Shown piece by piece: positions 17,401 through 25,062 of a stretch of DNA of 64,000 bases (position 1 is the stretch's first letter; each line of letters starts with the position of its first letter). Both the position numbers and the translations under genes were made by a program. Origin of the DNA: an uncultured Agathobacter sp. (GTDB lineage Bacteria > Bacillota > Clostridia > Lachnospirales > Lachnospiraceae); assembly GCA_934307695.1 (NCBI GenBank), contig CAKRCS010000001.1, positions 248,001-312,000 of the forward strand. The letters run 5' to 3'. The notes under the pieces are model-generated. The model was not told the origin of the DNA. It did no database searches and worked only from the letters and a program-made list of their open reading frames with translations.

Positions 17401-18261
17401 ACAACCATCTCAACGGACGTTAAGGATTACGAGGTCTATGTACAGACCGAGGAGCAGGCAGATACACAGCTTGCGGATATCAAGGCACTGACCTTTACCT
17501 ATACCAGCAAGGACGGAGACGAGGAGGTGATCCCGCTTTCCGACATCTGCACGATGGAGGAGACGACCACCCTCTCTAAGATCACGCGTGATGCACAGAG
17601 CCGCTATATTACGGTATCCTGTGGAATCGACGAGGATCACAACGTCACACTTGTAAGTAATGAGCTTCAGAAAGCGATGAACAAGCTGGATATTCCGGAA
17701 GGATATTCGGTTTCCATGCAGGGTGAGGATGAGACAATCCAGGATGCAATGAGCCAGCTGGTACTCATGCTTGCGCTGGCGGTGATCTTTATTTACCTGA
17801 TCATGGTTGCACAGTTCCAGTCCCTGCTCTCACCGTTTATCATCATGTTCACGATCCCGCTTGCGTTTACAGGAGGCTTTATCGCACTGTTTTTGGCAGG
17901 CATTGAGGTCAGTGTTATATCCATGCTTGGATTTATCATGCTGGCAGGCTTGATCGTCAACAACGGTATCGTGCTGATCGATTACATCAATCAGGCGCGG
18001 AAAGAGGGTATGAGCAAGAAGGATGCGATCATAGATGCAGGAAAGACACGTTTACGTCCGATCCTTATGACGGCACTTACCACGATCCTTGCAATGTCCA
18101 CCTCCGCAGCCGGACTTGGTGAAGGCTCCGAGATGATGCGCCCGATGGCGATAACCCTGATCGGAGGTCTTGTATATGGAACGATCCTGACATTGATCGT
18201 CATTCCGTGTATCTATGATGCTTTCAACAAGGAAAAGAGCATGGTGGAGGAAGAAATCTAG
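14440..18261 (+). CDS. RND-superfamily efflux transporter with long coiled-coil insert
   Basis: Integral membrane proton-driven exporter of the AcrB/SwrC class. At 1273 residues it is about 200 longer than AcrB-like proteins. TM1 is at the N-terminus, followed by the porter region; helix clusters lie near residues 585-745 and 1105-1270, with the TM4-type stretch GIGMLVDNSIVVIENIYR. The excess length is a Gln/Glu/Ala-rich helical coiled coil at about residues 200-455, inserted in the first extracytoplasmic domain. No membrane-fusion protein gene accompanies it. AAGGAGG 6 bases before this ATG decides the start over the frame opening at 14353. The following TetR gene and upstream palindrome indicate repression control. 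Substrate unknown. Confidence 0.9.
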   Translation: MISKYSVKRPYTVLVGVVLVIVLGITSLMKMTTDLLPDMSFQYALVITTDVGASPETVETEVTAPIEAAMATTSNIKGITSTSYNSYSMVVLEYEQNANMDSVVIEIQQKLDQLEGAWSDTVGTPMIMKINPDMLPVMIAAVDKDGLSQTELSTYVDSELVPALESVEGVASVSASGEITESMEVTLNQEKIDALNEKLKAEILSQFADAQKELDDGKSQIEDGQSAIDDTKGQLEDAISQVQQQQQELLQNEADLKTQREELVSQQASLQTVLDGINSFMESEDYTSLASLEEGIGQMNEAIDQALAAGATEDMVATQRAEAAGYQAQLDTANAAIAEQFKGLSEMGITVSSYADLPAAAGTVSEMLSQVNTGITTIDTAQEQIAQGKVSLSDALETLNTNTALAALSISGTSAQLATAAASMDDAQASLDSAKDSALDSADLTQILTVDMISNLLTAQNFNMPAGYAAEGTKEYLVRIGDAVDSLEELEDLVLLDMGMDSVGIIRLGDVADVAMVDNADETYAVVNGNPGIMLSMEKQTGYSTGEVTDRLLDKFDALEESTDGLHLSVLMNQGVYIDMIVKSVMENMIIGAILAIFVLLLFLKDVKTTIIIACSIPLSVITAVTLMYFTGISLNIISMSGLLLGIGMLVDNSIVVIENIYRLRGEGYSIRRAAVEGAGQVTGAIVASTLTTVSVYAPIIFTEGITRQLFVDLALTIAFTLLASLVVALTFVPALSSGMLKKTKEIKHPWFDAFKEGYGKLLKVCLRFKPVVFIVAILLLTGSAYAAISRGFTFMDMDMETNQLSVTIAAKEDEKLTFEELTGYSDEVIGRISDIEGIDTIGAMAGGSSTMSMMGGTSDSVSMYILLDENSDVSVHDVEAEILNRTADLGCDVSTSSSSMDFTTYFGSGLSVQIKGSDLDTLQRLATEVADVMEQTEGTCDVEDGLDNVSPEFRITVDKEKAAEYGYTVAQVFQLVYAEMASNTSATTISTDVKDYEVYVQTEEQADTQLADIKALTFTYTSKDGDEEVIPLSDICTMEETTTLSKITRDAQSRYITVSCGIDEDHNVTLVSNELQKAMNKLDIPEGYSVSMQGEDETIQDAMSQLVLMLALAVIFIYLIMVAQFQSLLSPFIIMFTIPLAFTGGFIALFLAGIEVSVISMLGFIMLAGLIVNNGIVLIDYINQARKEGMSKKDAIIDAGKTRLRPILMTALTTILAMSTSAAGLGEGSEMMRPMAITLIGGLVYGTILTLIVIPCIYDAFNKEKSMVEEEI

Positions 18262-18293
18262 TCTGATGCTGCATCCGAAAGAGGAAGTGTGTT

Positions 18294-18947
18294 ATGGAAA
18301 AACAGGTATATATTCAAATTGAAAAAATAGCAGAACCACCGGAGAAAATGCGCCGGATGTATGAGGCGGTATCCGGGCTTGTCAAGGCAAAGAAGGAAAT
18401 CGCAGACATCAAGGTGTCCGATATTACCAAGGCGGCGGGTATCGGAAAGGGAACGGCTTACGAATACTTTGAATCCAAGGAAGAACTGATCGCACATGCA
18501 CTGATGTACGAGTATTCCATCAAGATCCAGGGACTGGCAAAGGCAGCGTTCGAGCCGGAGACTTTCCGGGAACGCTGCAGCCGGGTGATGGACTGGATAC
18601 TCGAAAACAAAAATTACAACCGCATGTTTACGCAGCTGTTTTTAAGCAATGCAAGTCCGTATATGACGGCTGCACCGGAGCATCCGCCACAGGGCTGCCT
18701 GCCCGGAGCGTTCGGCTGTGAGGTACACGACTATGTGTATCAGCTGATCGATGTTTTTATGGAGGATGCTTACAAGGAAGGTGTGATCCGGGAGCAGGAT
18801 CCGGGAAAACGGTCGCTGGCGCTTCTTACCGCAATGGTAGAATACGCATTTGTTATCATGGGACCGGCAGAGCCGCGCTACGAGGCACTTGGAGATGACA
18901 GCTTACGCACGTTCATCTACGAGAGTATGCTGCGGTCCTTAAATTAA
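18294..18947 (+). CDS. TetR/AcrR-family transcriptional regulator
   Basis: The protein has 217 residues. The N-terminal helix-turn-helix (about residues 23-66) carries the TetR signature ITKAAGIGKGTAYEYFESKEELI. The rest is a helical ligand-binding domain. It starts 32 bases after the RND pump with a GAGGAAG ribosome site, so the two are probably co-transcribed. The palindrome in front of the pump would make this an autoregulated drug-responsive repressor. The ligand is unknown. Confidence 0.93.
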   Translation: MEKQVYIQIEKIAEPPEKMRRMYEAVSGLVKAKKEIADIKVSDITKAAGIGKGTAYEYFESKEELIAHALMYEYSIKIQGLAKAAFEPETFRERCSRVMDWILENKNYNRMFTQLFLSNASPYMTAAPEHPPQGCLPGAFGCEVHDYVYQLIDVFMEDAYKEGVIREQDPGKRSLALLTAMVEYAFVIMGPAEPRYEALGDDSLRTFIYESMLRSLN

Positions 18948-18951
18948 CCTC

Positions 18952-18980
18952 TTGACTTTTGGCGATGCCGCAAGTATGAT
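18952..18980 (+). promoter_or_regulatory. Sigma-A promoter of the valS leader
   Basis: TTGACT (18952-18957), 17 bases, TATGAT (18975-18980). The start point falls near 18987, at the head of the T-box leader. Confidence 0.8.
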
Positions 18981-18986
18981 AAGGTC

Positions 18987-19275
18987 ATATAGGAAAAGGC
19001 GCTAAGAAAGAGGAGTACATGGTTTGGAAACCACAGAGAATGGCATTCGATTCCGGGAGGATATCCGAGCGGGACGGCTGAGAGATGCCTGGCGGAAGAA
19101 TGATGGAAGGTAGCTTTTGAGCCGGAGAACCTAGAAAGCCGGACTGGCACAAGTTCTTCCGTTTCATCCACGTTACAGGATATGAGTTGTTCGAGCATTT
19201 TGCTCCGACAAGAACGAAGGTGGTACCGCGCCAATTCGCCCTTCATGCATTTGTTTGCATGGAGGGCTTTTTTAA
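18987..19275 (+). ncRNA. T-box leader controlling valS by uncharged tRNA-Val
   Basis: A 290-base leader precedes valS. The conserved T-box AAGGTGGTACCGCG lies at 19217-19230. It is followed by the terminator GCCCTTCATGCA / TGCATGGAGGGC (19238-19267) with a run of T. Upstream, an AGTA internal-loop motif (near 19015) faces GAAGGTAGC (19106-19114) above a basal stem GCT..AAAG / CTTT..AGC. A GTA valine codon at 19110-19112 is therefore the likely specifier. Pairing of uncharged tRNA-Val would favour the antiterminator and raise valS expression. The T-box and terminator are clear; the specifier position is read by eye and less certain. Confidence 0.93.
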
Positions 19276-19308
19276 TCCAATTTATTATTTTCCACAGGAG
19301 GAAACCGA

Positions 19309-21957
19309 ATGAGTAAGGAATTATCAAAGACCTACGACCCGAAGAACATCGAGGATCGTCTTTACCAGAAATGGGAAGAAAATGGCTACTTCCACGCAGA
19401 GGTAGACCGAAGCAGGAAACCGTTTACCATTGTTATGCCGCCACCAAACATCACAGGACAGCTCCACATGGGACACGCGCTGGACAACACGATGCAGGAT
19501 ATTCTGATCCGTTACAAGCGTATGCAGGGCTACAATGCACTGTGGCAGCCGGGAACAGATCACGCTTCCATCGCAACGGAGGTTAAGGTCATCGAAGCCC
19601 TAAAGAAGCAGGGAATCAACAAGTCAGACCTGACGAGAGAGGAGTTCCTTGAGAAGTGCTGGGACTGGAAGAAGGAGTACGGCGGACGTATTGTAAAGCA
19701 GCTCCGCAAGCTCGGATCTTCCGCAGACTGGCAGAGAGAACGCTTCACAATGGACGAGGGCTGCTCACATGCAGTTCAGGATGTCTTTATCAAGCTGTAT
19801 AAGAAGGGCTGGATCTACAAGGGCTCCCGTATCGTAAACTGGTGCCCGGTATGTAAGACCTCCATCTCTGATGCAGAGGTTGAGCATGAGGAGCAGGACG
19901 GATTTTTCTGGCATATCAACTATCCGGTAGTCGGGGAAGAGGGACGCTTCGTTGAGATCGCAACCACCCGCCCGGAGACTCTGTTCGGAGATACCGCTGT
20001 CGCAGTCAACCCGGAGGATGAGAGATATCAGGACATCATCGGCAAGATGTTAAAGCTTCCGATGACCGACCGCGAGATCCCGGTTATCGCCGATTCGTAT
20101 GTTGACAAGGAGTTCGGAACCGGATGCGTAAAGATCACACCGGCACATGATCCGAACGACTTCGAGGTTGGAAAACGCCACAATCTGGAGGAGATCGTTG
20201 TAATCAATGACGATGCGACCATGAACAGGCTTGCAGGCAAATACGAGGGAATGGATCGTTACGAGTGCCGGAAGGCGCTTGTCGCAGATCTTGAGAAGGA
20301 AGGCTTACTGGTTAAGGTTGTTCCGCATTCCCACAACGTAGGAACCCATGACCGCTGCCATACGACGGTTGAGCCGATGGTAAAGCAGCAGTGGTTCGTA
20401 AAGATGGATGAGATGATCAAGCCGGCAGTAGAGGGTGTCAAGAATGGGGAGATCAAGCTCCTTCCAAGCCGTATGGACAAGACCTACTTCAACTGGACGG
20501 ACAACATCCGTGACTGGTGTATCAGCCGTCAGCTCTGGTGGGGACACCGCATCCCGGCATGGTACTGCGATGACTGTGGTGAGATGACGGTTCAGATTGA
20601 GAAGCCGTGCTGCTGCCCGAAATGCCAGAGCAGGAATCTGACACAGGATCCGGATACCCTCGATACATGGTTCTCATCTGCTCTCTGGCCATTCTCAACA
20701 CTCGGCTGGCCGGAAAAGACGGAGGATCTGGATTACTTCTATCCGAATGACGTATTGGTTACCGGATATGACATCATCTTCTTCTGGGTTATCCGTATGA
20801 TCTTCTCCGGATATGAGCAGATGGGCAAGGCACCGTTCCACACGGTTCTTTTCCACGGACTTGTACGCGACTCACAGGGACGCAAGATGAGCAAGTCCCT
20901 CGGCAACGGTATCGATCCGCTTGAGGTTATCGACAAGTACGGCGCAGATGCGCTGCGTCTTACCCTGATCACCGGAAATGCGCCGGGAAATGATATGCGT
21001 TTCTACTGGGAGCGTGTAGAGGCATCCAGAAACTTTGCAAACAAGGTATGGAATGCATCCCGCTTCATCATGATGAATCTGGAGGGATGCGCTGTTACAG
21101 AGCCAAACAGGGATGAGCTTCACACCGCAGATAAGTGGATCCTTTCAAGAGTGAATACACTTGCCAAGGATGTGACCGAGAACATGGACAAGTTTGAGCT
21201 GGGAATTGCGGTACAGAAGGTTTATGACTTCATCTGGGACGAGTTCTGCGACTGGTACATTGAGATGGCAAAGGTTCGTACCTACAAGAAGGATGAAGAT
21301 CCGGCATCTGCAAATGCCGCACTCTGGACGCTTCGCACGGTACTGATCCAGTCCTTGAAGCTACTGCATCCGTACATGCCGTTCATCACGGAGGAAATCT
21401 TCTGCACGCTGCAGTCTGAGGAGGAGACGATCATGCTTTCCGATTGGCCGCAGTATAAGCCGGAATGGAACTTTGCCGAGGATGAGGCTGCGATCGAGCA
21501 TTGCAAGGATCTTGTAAAGGGTGTCCGCAATGTGCGCACACAGATGGAGGTTCCGCCTTCCAGAAAGGCAAAGCTGTTCATCGTGTCCGAGGATGCGGAT
21601 GTACGCGCTATATTTGAGAAAAACCGTGAGGTCTATATCAACCTTGCTTTTACCAGTGAGATCATTGTGGAGTCCGACAAGTGCGGAATCGGCGAGGATG
21701 CAGTCTCTGTTGTAATTCCGGATGCGGTTGTTTATCTGCCGTTAGAAGACCTTGTTGACTTTGAAAAGGAAAAAGAACGTCTGAACAAGGAGAAGGAAAA
21801 GCTTACCAAGGAGCTTGCAAGATCACGCGGTATGCTCTCCAATGAGAAGTTCTTAAGCAACGCAAAGCCGGAGAAGGTACAGGAAGAAAAAGAAAAGCTC
21901 GAAAAGTACGAACAGATGATGGCTCAGGTAGAGGAGCGCCTTGCACAGATGAAATAA
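19309..21957 (+). CDS. valS: Valyl-tRNA synthetase
   Basis: Class I aminoacyl-tRNA synthetase of 882 residues that charges tRNA-Val and edits threonine. HMGH is at residues 53-56 after PPPNITGQL, and KMSKS at 526-530 within GRKMSKSLGN. The editing domain lies between, with TTRPETLFGD. A Cys-rich zinc-like knot CDDCGEM..CCCPKC occurs near residues 420-440. The C-terminal arm is a charged coiled coil. The gene sits under a T-box leader, and an AGGAGG site precedes the ATG. Confidence 0.97.
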   Translation: MSKELSKTYDPKNIEDRLYQKWEENGYFHAEVDRSRKPFTIVMPPPNITGQLHMGHALDNTMQDILIRYKRMQGYNALWQPGTDHASIATEVKVIEALKKQGINKSDLTREEFLEKCWDWKKEYGGRIVKQLRKLGSSADWQRERFTMDEGCSHAVQDVFIKLYKKGWIYKGSRIVNWCPVCKTSISDAEVEHEEQDGFFWHINYPVVGEEGRFVEIATTRPETLFGDTAVAVNPEDERYQDIIGKMLKLPMTDREIPVIADSYVDKEFGTGCVKITPAHDPNDFEVGKRHNLEEIVVINDDATMNRLAGKYEGMDRYECRKALVADLEKEGLLVKVVPHSHNVGTHDRCHTTVEPMVKQQWFVKMDEMIKPAVEGVKNGEIKLLPSRMDKTYFNWTDNIRDWCISRQLWWGHRIPAWYCDDCGEMTVQIEKPCCCPKCQSRNLTQDPDTLDTWFSSALWPFSTLGWPEKTEDLDYFYPNDVLVTGYDIIFFWVIRMIFSGYEQMGKAPFHTVLFHGLVRDSQGRKMSKSLGNGIDPLEVIDKYGADALRLTLITGNAPGNDMRFYWERVEASRNFANKVWNASRFIMMNLEGCAVTEPNRDELHTADKWILSRVNTLAKDVTENMDKFELGIAVQKVYDFIWDEFCDWYIEMAKVRTYKKDEDPASANAALWTLRTVLIQSLKLLHPYMPFITEEIFCTLQSEEETIMLSDWPQYKPEWNFAEDEAAIEHCKDLVKGVRNVRTQMEVPPSRKAKLFIVSEDADVRAIFEKNREVYINLAFTSEIIVESDKCGIGEDAVSVVIPDAVVYLPLEDLVDFEKEKERLNKEKEKLTKELARSRGMLSNEKFLSNAKPEKVQEEKEKLEKYEQMMAQVEERLAQMK

Positions 21958-22042
21958 AGGTGCTAAAATAATCTCAGAACCGGGCTGAGATCCTTGCCGG
22001 AAATCTTGTCGGCTGGTGATGAAAAAAGTCGCATAGATTTGC

Positions 22043-22084
22043 TTGCATAACAGAGCCACTAGTTTATAATAGAATAGTGGCTCT
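22043..22084 (+). promoter_or_regulatory. Promoter overlapped by a 10-bp inverted repeat before the small gene
   Basis: TTGCAT (22043-22048), 16 bases, TATAAT (22065-22070). The -10 box lies in the 13-base loop of a perfect inverted repeat AGAGCCACTA / TAGTGGCTCT (22052-22061 and 22075-22084). The repeat could be an operator, or a weak terminator of valS since T residues follow. Confidence 0.5.
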
Positions 22085-22125
22085 TCGTTGTTTAAATGAA
22101 TCGTTAGATAGAAAGAGGCAATCGT

Positions 22126-22272
22126 ATGATCAATTTTGAAGAAGAACTCAAAAATTACAGTCCAAGCCTTGAGGTGGAAGATGCTGAAAATGCTATTTAT
22201 GGTCGGGATCTGACCGATGTAACTGATATTATCACGGAACTGATTCAGGACTTTAAGCGCGTGAACCGCTAG
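22126..22272 (+). CDS. 48-residue conserved-looking acidic small protein
   Basis: Small soluble protein, mostly acidic (EEELKNY, EVEDAENAIYGRDLTDVTDIITELI) and ending in a short basic tail. AAAGAGG lies 7 bases before the ATG and a promoter-like TTGCAT-N16-TATAAT precedes it. It stops 14 bases before the zinc-ribbon/TPR gene and is probably co-transcribed with it. I recall no named family and assign no function. Confidence 0.7.
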   Translation: MINFEEELKNYSPSLEVEDAENAIYGRDLTDVTDIITELIQDFKRVNR

Positions 22273-22286
22273 AATGAGGAAAATAT

Positions 22287-23645
22287 ATGATTTGTTATCG
22301 TTGTGGACATGAGGCAGGAAAAGCAGACCGTTGTCCGTCCTGCGGGTCAGACCTGCATGTCTTTCAGAGGGTGATTCGTATATCGAATTCCTATTATAAT
22401 GATGGACTGCGCAAGGCGGAGGTGCGCAACCTCTCCGGTGCTATCATCAGTTTAAGGGCATGTCTGAAATTCAACAAATATCACATAGATGCGCGAAACC
22501 TGCTCGGACTGATCTATTATGAGACCGGTGAGACGGTATCTGCGTTAAGCGAATGGGTGATCAGCAAAAGCTATCAGCCGGAGCAGAACCGTGCAACCTA
22601 TTATCTGGATGACATCCAGAAGAATCAGGCACACTTAAATACGATCAACCAGACCATCAAGAAGTACAATCAGGCACTTCTATATTGCCGGCAGGACAGC
22701 CGGGATCTGGCAATCATCCAGCTAAAGAAGGTACTTTCCCTTAATCCGAAGCTGGTCAGGGGGCATCAGCTGCTTGCACTCTTATACATTCAGGATGGCA
22801 AGTACGAGCTGGCAAAAAAGACGCTTCGCGCTGCCGGCAAGATCGACACGGACAATACCACGACGCTCCGCTACTTAAAGGAGGTCAATGCCTGCCTGAG
22901 AGCAAGCACCACCAAGAAGAAGGATGCGAGCGATGACCTGATCTCATACCAGAGCGGGAATGAGATGATCATTATGCCAAAGCGCTTCAAGGAATCTTCC
23001 CTAGGCTCCACGATCTTATCGATCGCGATCGGTCTGGCAATCGGTGCCGCGGTGACGAGCTGGCTGTTTATCCCAAGCATAAAGCGTGAGGCGAAGAACA
23101 CGGCGAATCAGCAGATGATGGCAGCAAACGACACGATTTCTGCCAACAACCAGACGATTAGCGCGTTGGAGGAACAGATTGCCGCATTGCAGGATCAGGT
23201 AAACTCTGTGGAGGACGACTCGCAGGAGATAGAGCAGACCATCGACACCTATGAGGCTCTTTTGCAGGCGTATGATCTCTACTGTGCAGAGGACATCAGC
23301 GGGGCGGAGAATGCCATGAAGAAGGTCAAGACCGATCTGCTCAGTGAATCGGCGACTAAGATATACGATACACTTCATGCTTCTGTTGAGGCAAGCTACA
23401 TCTCTGCCAGATACAAGGAGGGATACGACCTCTACAATGCATCCGACTTTGAGAATGCGGCTATCGCATTGCAGGAGGTTGCGGACAGCGATATCGACTA
23501 CGAAGCCGGTATGTGCGCATATTATCTCGCACAGAGCTACCGCCGGAGTGGTCAGACAGAACTCGCTACAACCTATTACCAGTACATCATTGACAATTAT
23601 CCGGGTACGCAGCGCGCCAAGACTGCCAAGAATTATGTGAAATAA
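22287..23645 (+). CDS. Zinc-ribbon and tetratricopeptide-repeat membrane protein
   Basis: The 452-residue protein starts with a zinc ribbon (Cys3, Cys6, Cys16, Cys19). A TPR-like helical region follows at about residues 35-210. One transmembrane segment lies near 240-262, then a Gln/Glu coiled coil (about 275-320), and a second TPR set (365-452) ends in the YbgF-like pattern YYLAQSYRRSG..YYQYIIDNYPGT. With the ribbon inside, the C-terminal TPRs would be outside the cell. Such proteins act as scaffolds; the partner is unknown. It shares a unit with the 48-residue protein and ends at a clear terminator. Confidence 0.85.
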   Translation: MICYRCGHEAGKADRCPSCGSDLHVFQRVIRISNSYYNDGLRKAEVRNLSGAIISLRACLKFNKYHIDARNLLGLIYYETGETVSALSEWVISKSYQPEQNRATYYLDDIQKNQAHLNTINQTIKKYNQALLYCRQDSRDLAIIQLKKVLSLNPKLVRGHQLLALLYIQDGKYELAKKTLRAAGKIDTDNTTTLRYLKEVNACLRASTTKKKDASDDLISYQSGNEMIIMPKRFKESSLGSTILSIAIGLAIGAAVTSWLFIPSIKREAKNTANQQMMAANDTISANNQTISALEEQIAALQDQVNSVEDDSQEIEQTIDTYEALLQAYDLYCAEDISGAENAMKKVKTDLLSESATKIYDTLHASVEASYISARYKEGYDLYNASDFENAAIALQEVADSDIDYEAGMCAYYLAQSYRRSGQTELATTYYQYIIDNYPGTQRAKTAKNYVK

Positions 23646-23680
23646 CTTATTATAACTGCATATAGTAACACTTACAAAAG

Positions 23681-23713
23681 ACGTCTGAAGATGAAACTCT
23701 TCGGACGTTTTTT
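23681..23713 (+). terminator. Intrinsic terminator after the TPR membrane protein
   Basis: ACGTCTGAAGA pairs with TCTTCGGACGT (23698-23708) around a 6-base loop, followed by a T run that abuts the foldback element. Confidence 0.9.
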
Positions 23714-24180
23714 ATCGCCCTGCCGCACTCAAAAAAAGGGGGAAAGCATTCACACAAAAATTGCTGAAATTCTTTCAACCCGTATTGTGGTGATGGCGTT
23801 GTGTCTTATAACGGCTTTGACACTCCAAGCTCGACTGTATGTGGCAGGCGAACTTGCTCTCAAACTTTTTAGGTTTTCTAAGCGGGCATTTTTACGAAGT
23901 TGATATTAGAGCATGCCCTTCAAAACTCGCTGTTTATGTGTTCTATTTATAAAAACTGTTTGCTCAAACAGTTGAAGGGCATGCTCACATTTCGTAAAAG
24001 CTGCCCGCGTAAGAAAACCACAAAAGTTCTCGGAAGCAAAGTCCGCCTGCCGCATACCGCCGAGCGGAGTGCTCAAACCTTTAGAAGACACGACATATAG
24101 CAAAACCACAATGCGGGTTGATTAGAATTTCGAAATTTTTGCGTATGCTTTTTTCTCTTTTTGGGTGTGGCAGGGCGGTA
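23713..24180. mobile_element. 468-bp foldback/MITE-like element, a near full-length imperfect palindrome
   Basis: The two halves are inverted copies of each other over almost the whole length, centred near 23947. The ends read TA(t/c)CGCCCTGCC(g/a)CAC, with TA at both borders (23713-23714 and 24179-24180) as a possible 2-bp target duplication of the mariner/IS630 kind. Matching blocks include CAACCCG(t/c)ATTGTGG, CACTCC, GGCAGGCG, GGTTTTCT and GAGCATGCCCTTCAA (23909-23923 against 23972-23986). A small perfect hairpin AACTGTTTG-CT-CAAACAGTT lies near the centre. It has no transposase gene; the short frames inside have no credible start. It lies between a terminator and the spoIIA operon. Confidence 0.8.
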
Positions 24181-24216
24181 GGGGTGGTCAAAAAACTTAC
24201 AGAGGATGATGGAAAA

Positions 24217-24262
24217 GAATATGCCGGGCTATATGGAAAGTGATAGAAGGAATATGCCGGGC
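24217..24262. repeat. 13-bp direct repeat 5' of spoIIAA
   Basis: GAATATGCCGGGC occurs at 24217-24229 and 24250-24262, 33 bases apart. It lies in the leader of the sporulation operon. It may be a protein-binding site, or coding if spoIIAA used an upstream in-frame ATG at 24206. Confidence 0.55.
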
Positions 24263-24316
24263 AATGGGAGTCAGGAGAGAAGAAGTGGTTGGCGAAATGA
24301 GGAAAGGAGTCAGAAT

Positions 24317-24631
24317 ATGCGTCATAAATATGAGATAAGCGGAATACAAATGAGATATCACATGCCGAAGGAAGTGGATCAGCATGCGGCAGAAGAAATC
24401 CGGACATTTTTAGAGCAGATGATTCAGACTGCGCAGATCCGAAAGCTGGTCTTCGATTTTGCGGAGACAGAATTTATGGACAGTTCGGGAATCGGTGTGG
24501 TCATCGGCAGATGCAGGACACTTGGCTACTATGATGGAAAAGTGAGTGCCGCGAATATTGGAGATCGGGTAGCGAAGATATTCCAGGCATCAGGACTGTA
24601 CAGGATCATTGAAATTGAGGAGGCATCATAA
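24317..24631 (+). CDS. spoIIAA: Anti-sigma F factor antagonist (STAS domain)
   Basis: The 104-residue STAS protein in its unphosphorylated form frees sigma-F from SpoIIAB in the forespore. The phosphorylation site region EFMDSSGIGVV places Ser56/Ser57 at the conserved position. AAAGGAG lies 7 bases before this ATG, so it is chosen over the upstream in-frame ATG at 24206, which would add 37 polar residues. The stop overlaps the start of spoIIAB, the usual coupling. A sigma-H promoter would be expected in the leader, but I could not identify one with confidence. Confidence 0.93.
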   Translation: MRHKYEISGIQMRYHMPKEVDQHAAEEIRTFLEQMIQTAQIRKLVFDFAETEFMDSSGIGVVIGRCRTLGYYDGKVSAANIGDRVAKIFQASGLYRIIEIEEAS

Positions 24632-25062
24632 TGGAAAAGAAAACGAATCACATGCATCTGTGCTTTGACGCAAGAACAAGCAACGAGAGCTTTGCAAGAA
24701 TGGCGGTAACTGCATTTATGTCGGAGATGAATCCGACCTTAGAGCAGATTGCGGATGTCAAAACTGCAGTATCCGAGGCGGTGACAAACGCAATCGTGCA
24801 TGGCTATACCGATGAGAACCGGCAGGTGGAGGTCGTGTGTGACCAATATGATAAGAAGCTGGTCGTCATGGTGGTGGATCACGGAGTCGGGATTGAGAAT
24901 GTGGAGCAGGCAATGCAGCCGTTTTACACATCAAAACCGGAGCTGGAGCGTTCCGGTATGGGCTTCTCCTTCATGGAGGCATTCATGGACGATGTGAAAG
25001 TGGAATCAAGGCTTGGAATCGGAACGAAGATCACGATGTCCAAGTACATAAGTGCAGAATGA
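24631..25062 (+). CDS. spoIIAB: Anti-sigma F factor, serine kinase
   Basis: GHKL-type ATPase of 143 residues that binds sigma-F and phosphorylates SpoIIAA. The N box EAVTNAIVHGY, G1 box VVDHGVGI and G2 stretch RSGMGFSFMEAF are present. Its ATG overlaps the spoIIAA stop as TAATG, and its last codons overlap the GTG start of sigF, giving the conserved three-gene sporulation operon. The assignment is firm from motifs and order. Confidence 0.96.
   Translation: MEKKTNHMHLCFDARTSNESFARMAVTAFMSEMNPTLEQIADVKTAVSEAVTNAIVHGYTDENRQVEVVCDQYDKKLVVMVVDHGVGIENVEQAMQPFYTSKPELERSGMGFSFMEAFMDDVKVESRLGIGTKITMSKYISAE

Noticed and set aside
21966..22000. ATCTCAG / CTGAGAT hairpin after valS as a terminator
   Set aside because: Seven-bp stem without a T run; insufficient to call.
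23691..24100. Two 66-70 codon plus-strand frames in the foldback element
   Set aside because: They lack ribosome sites and follow the palindromic sequence; no transposase-like motif.
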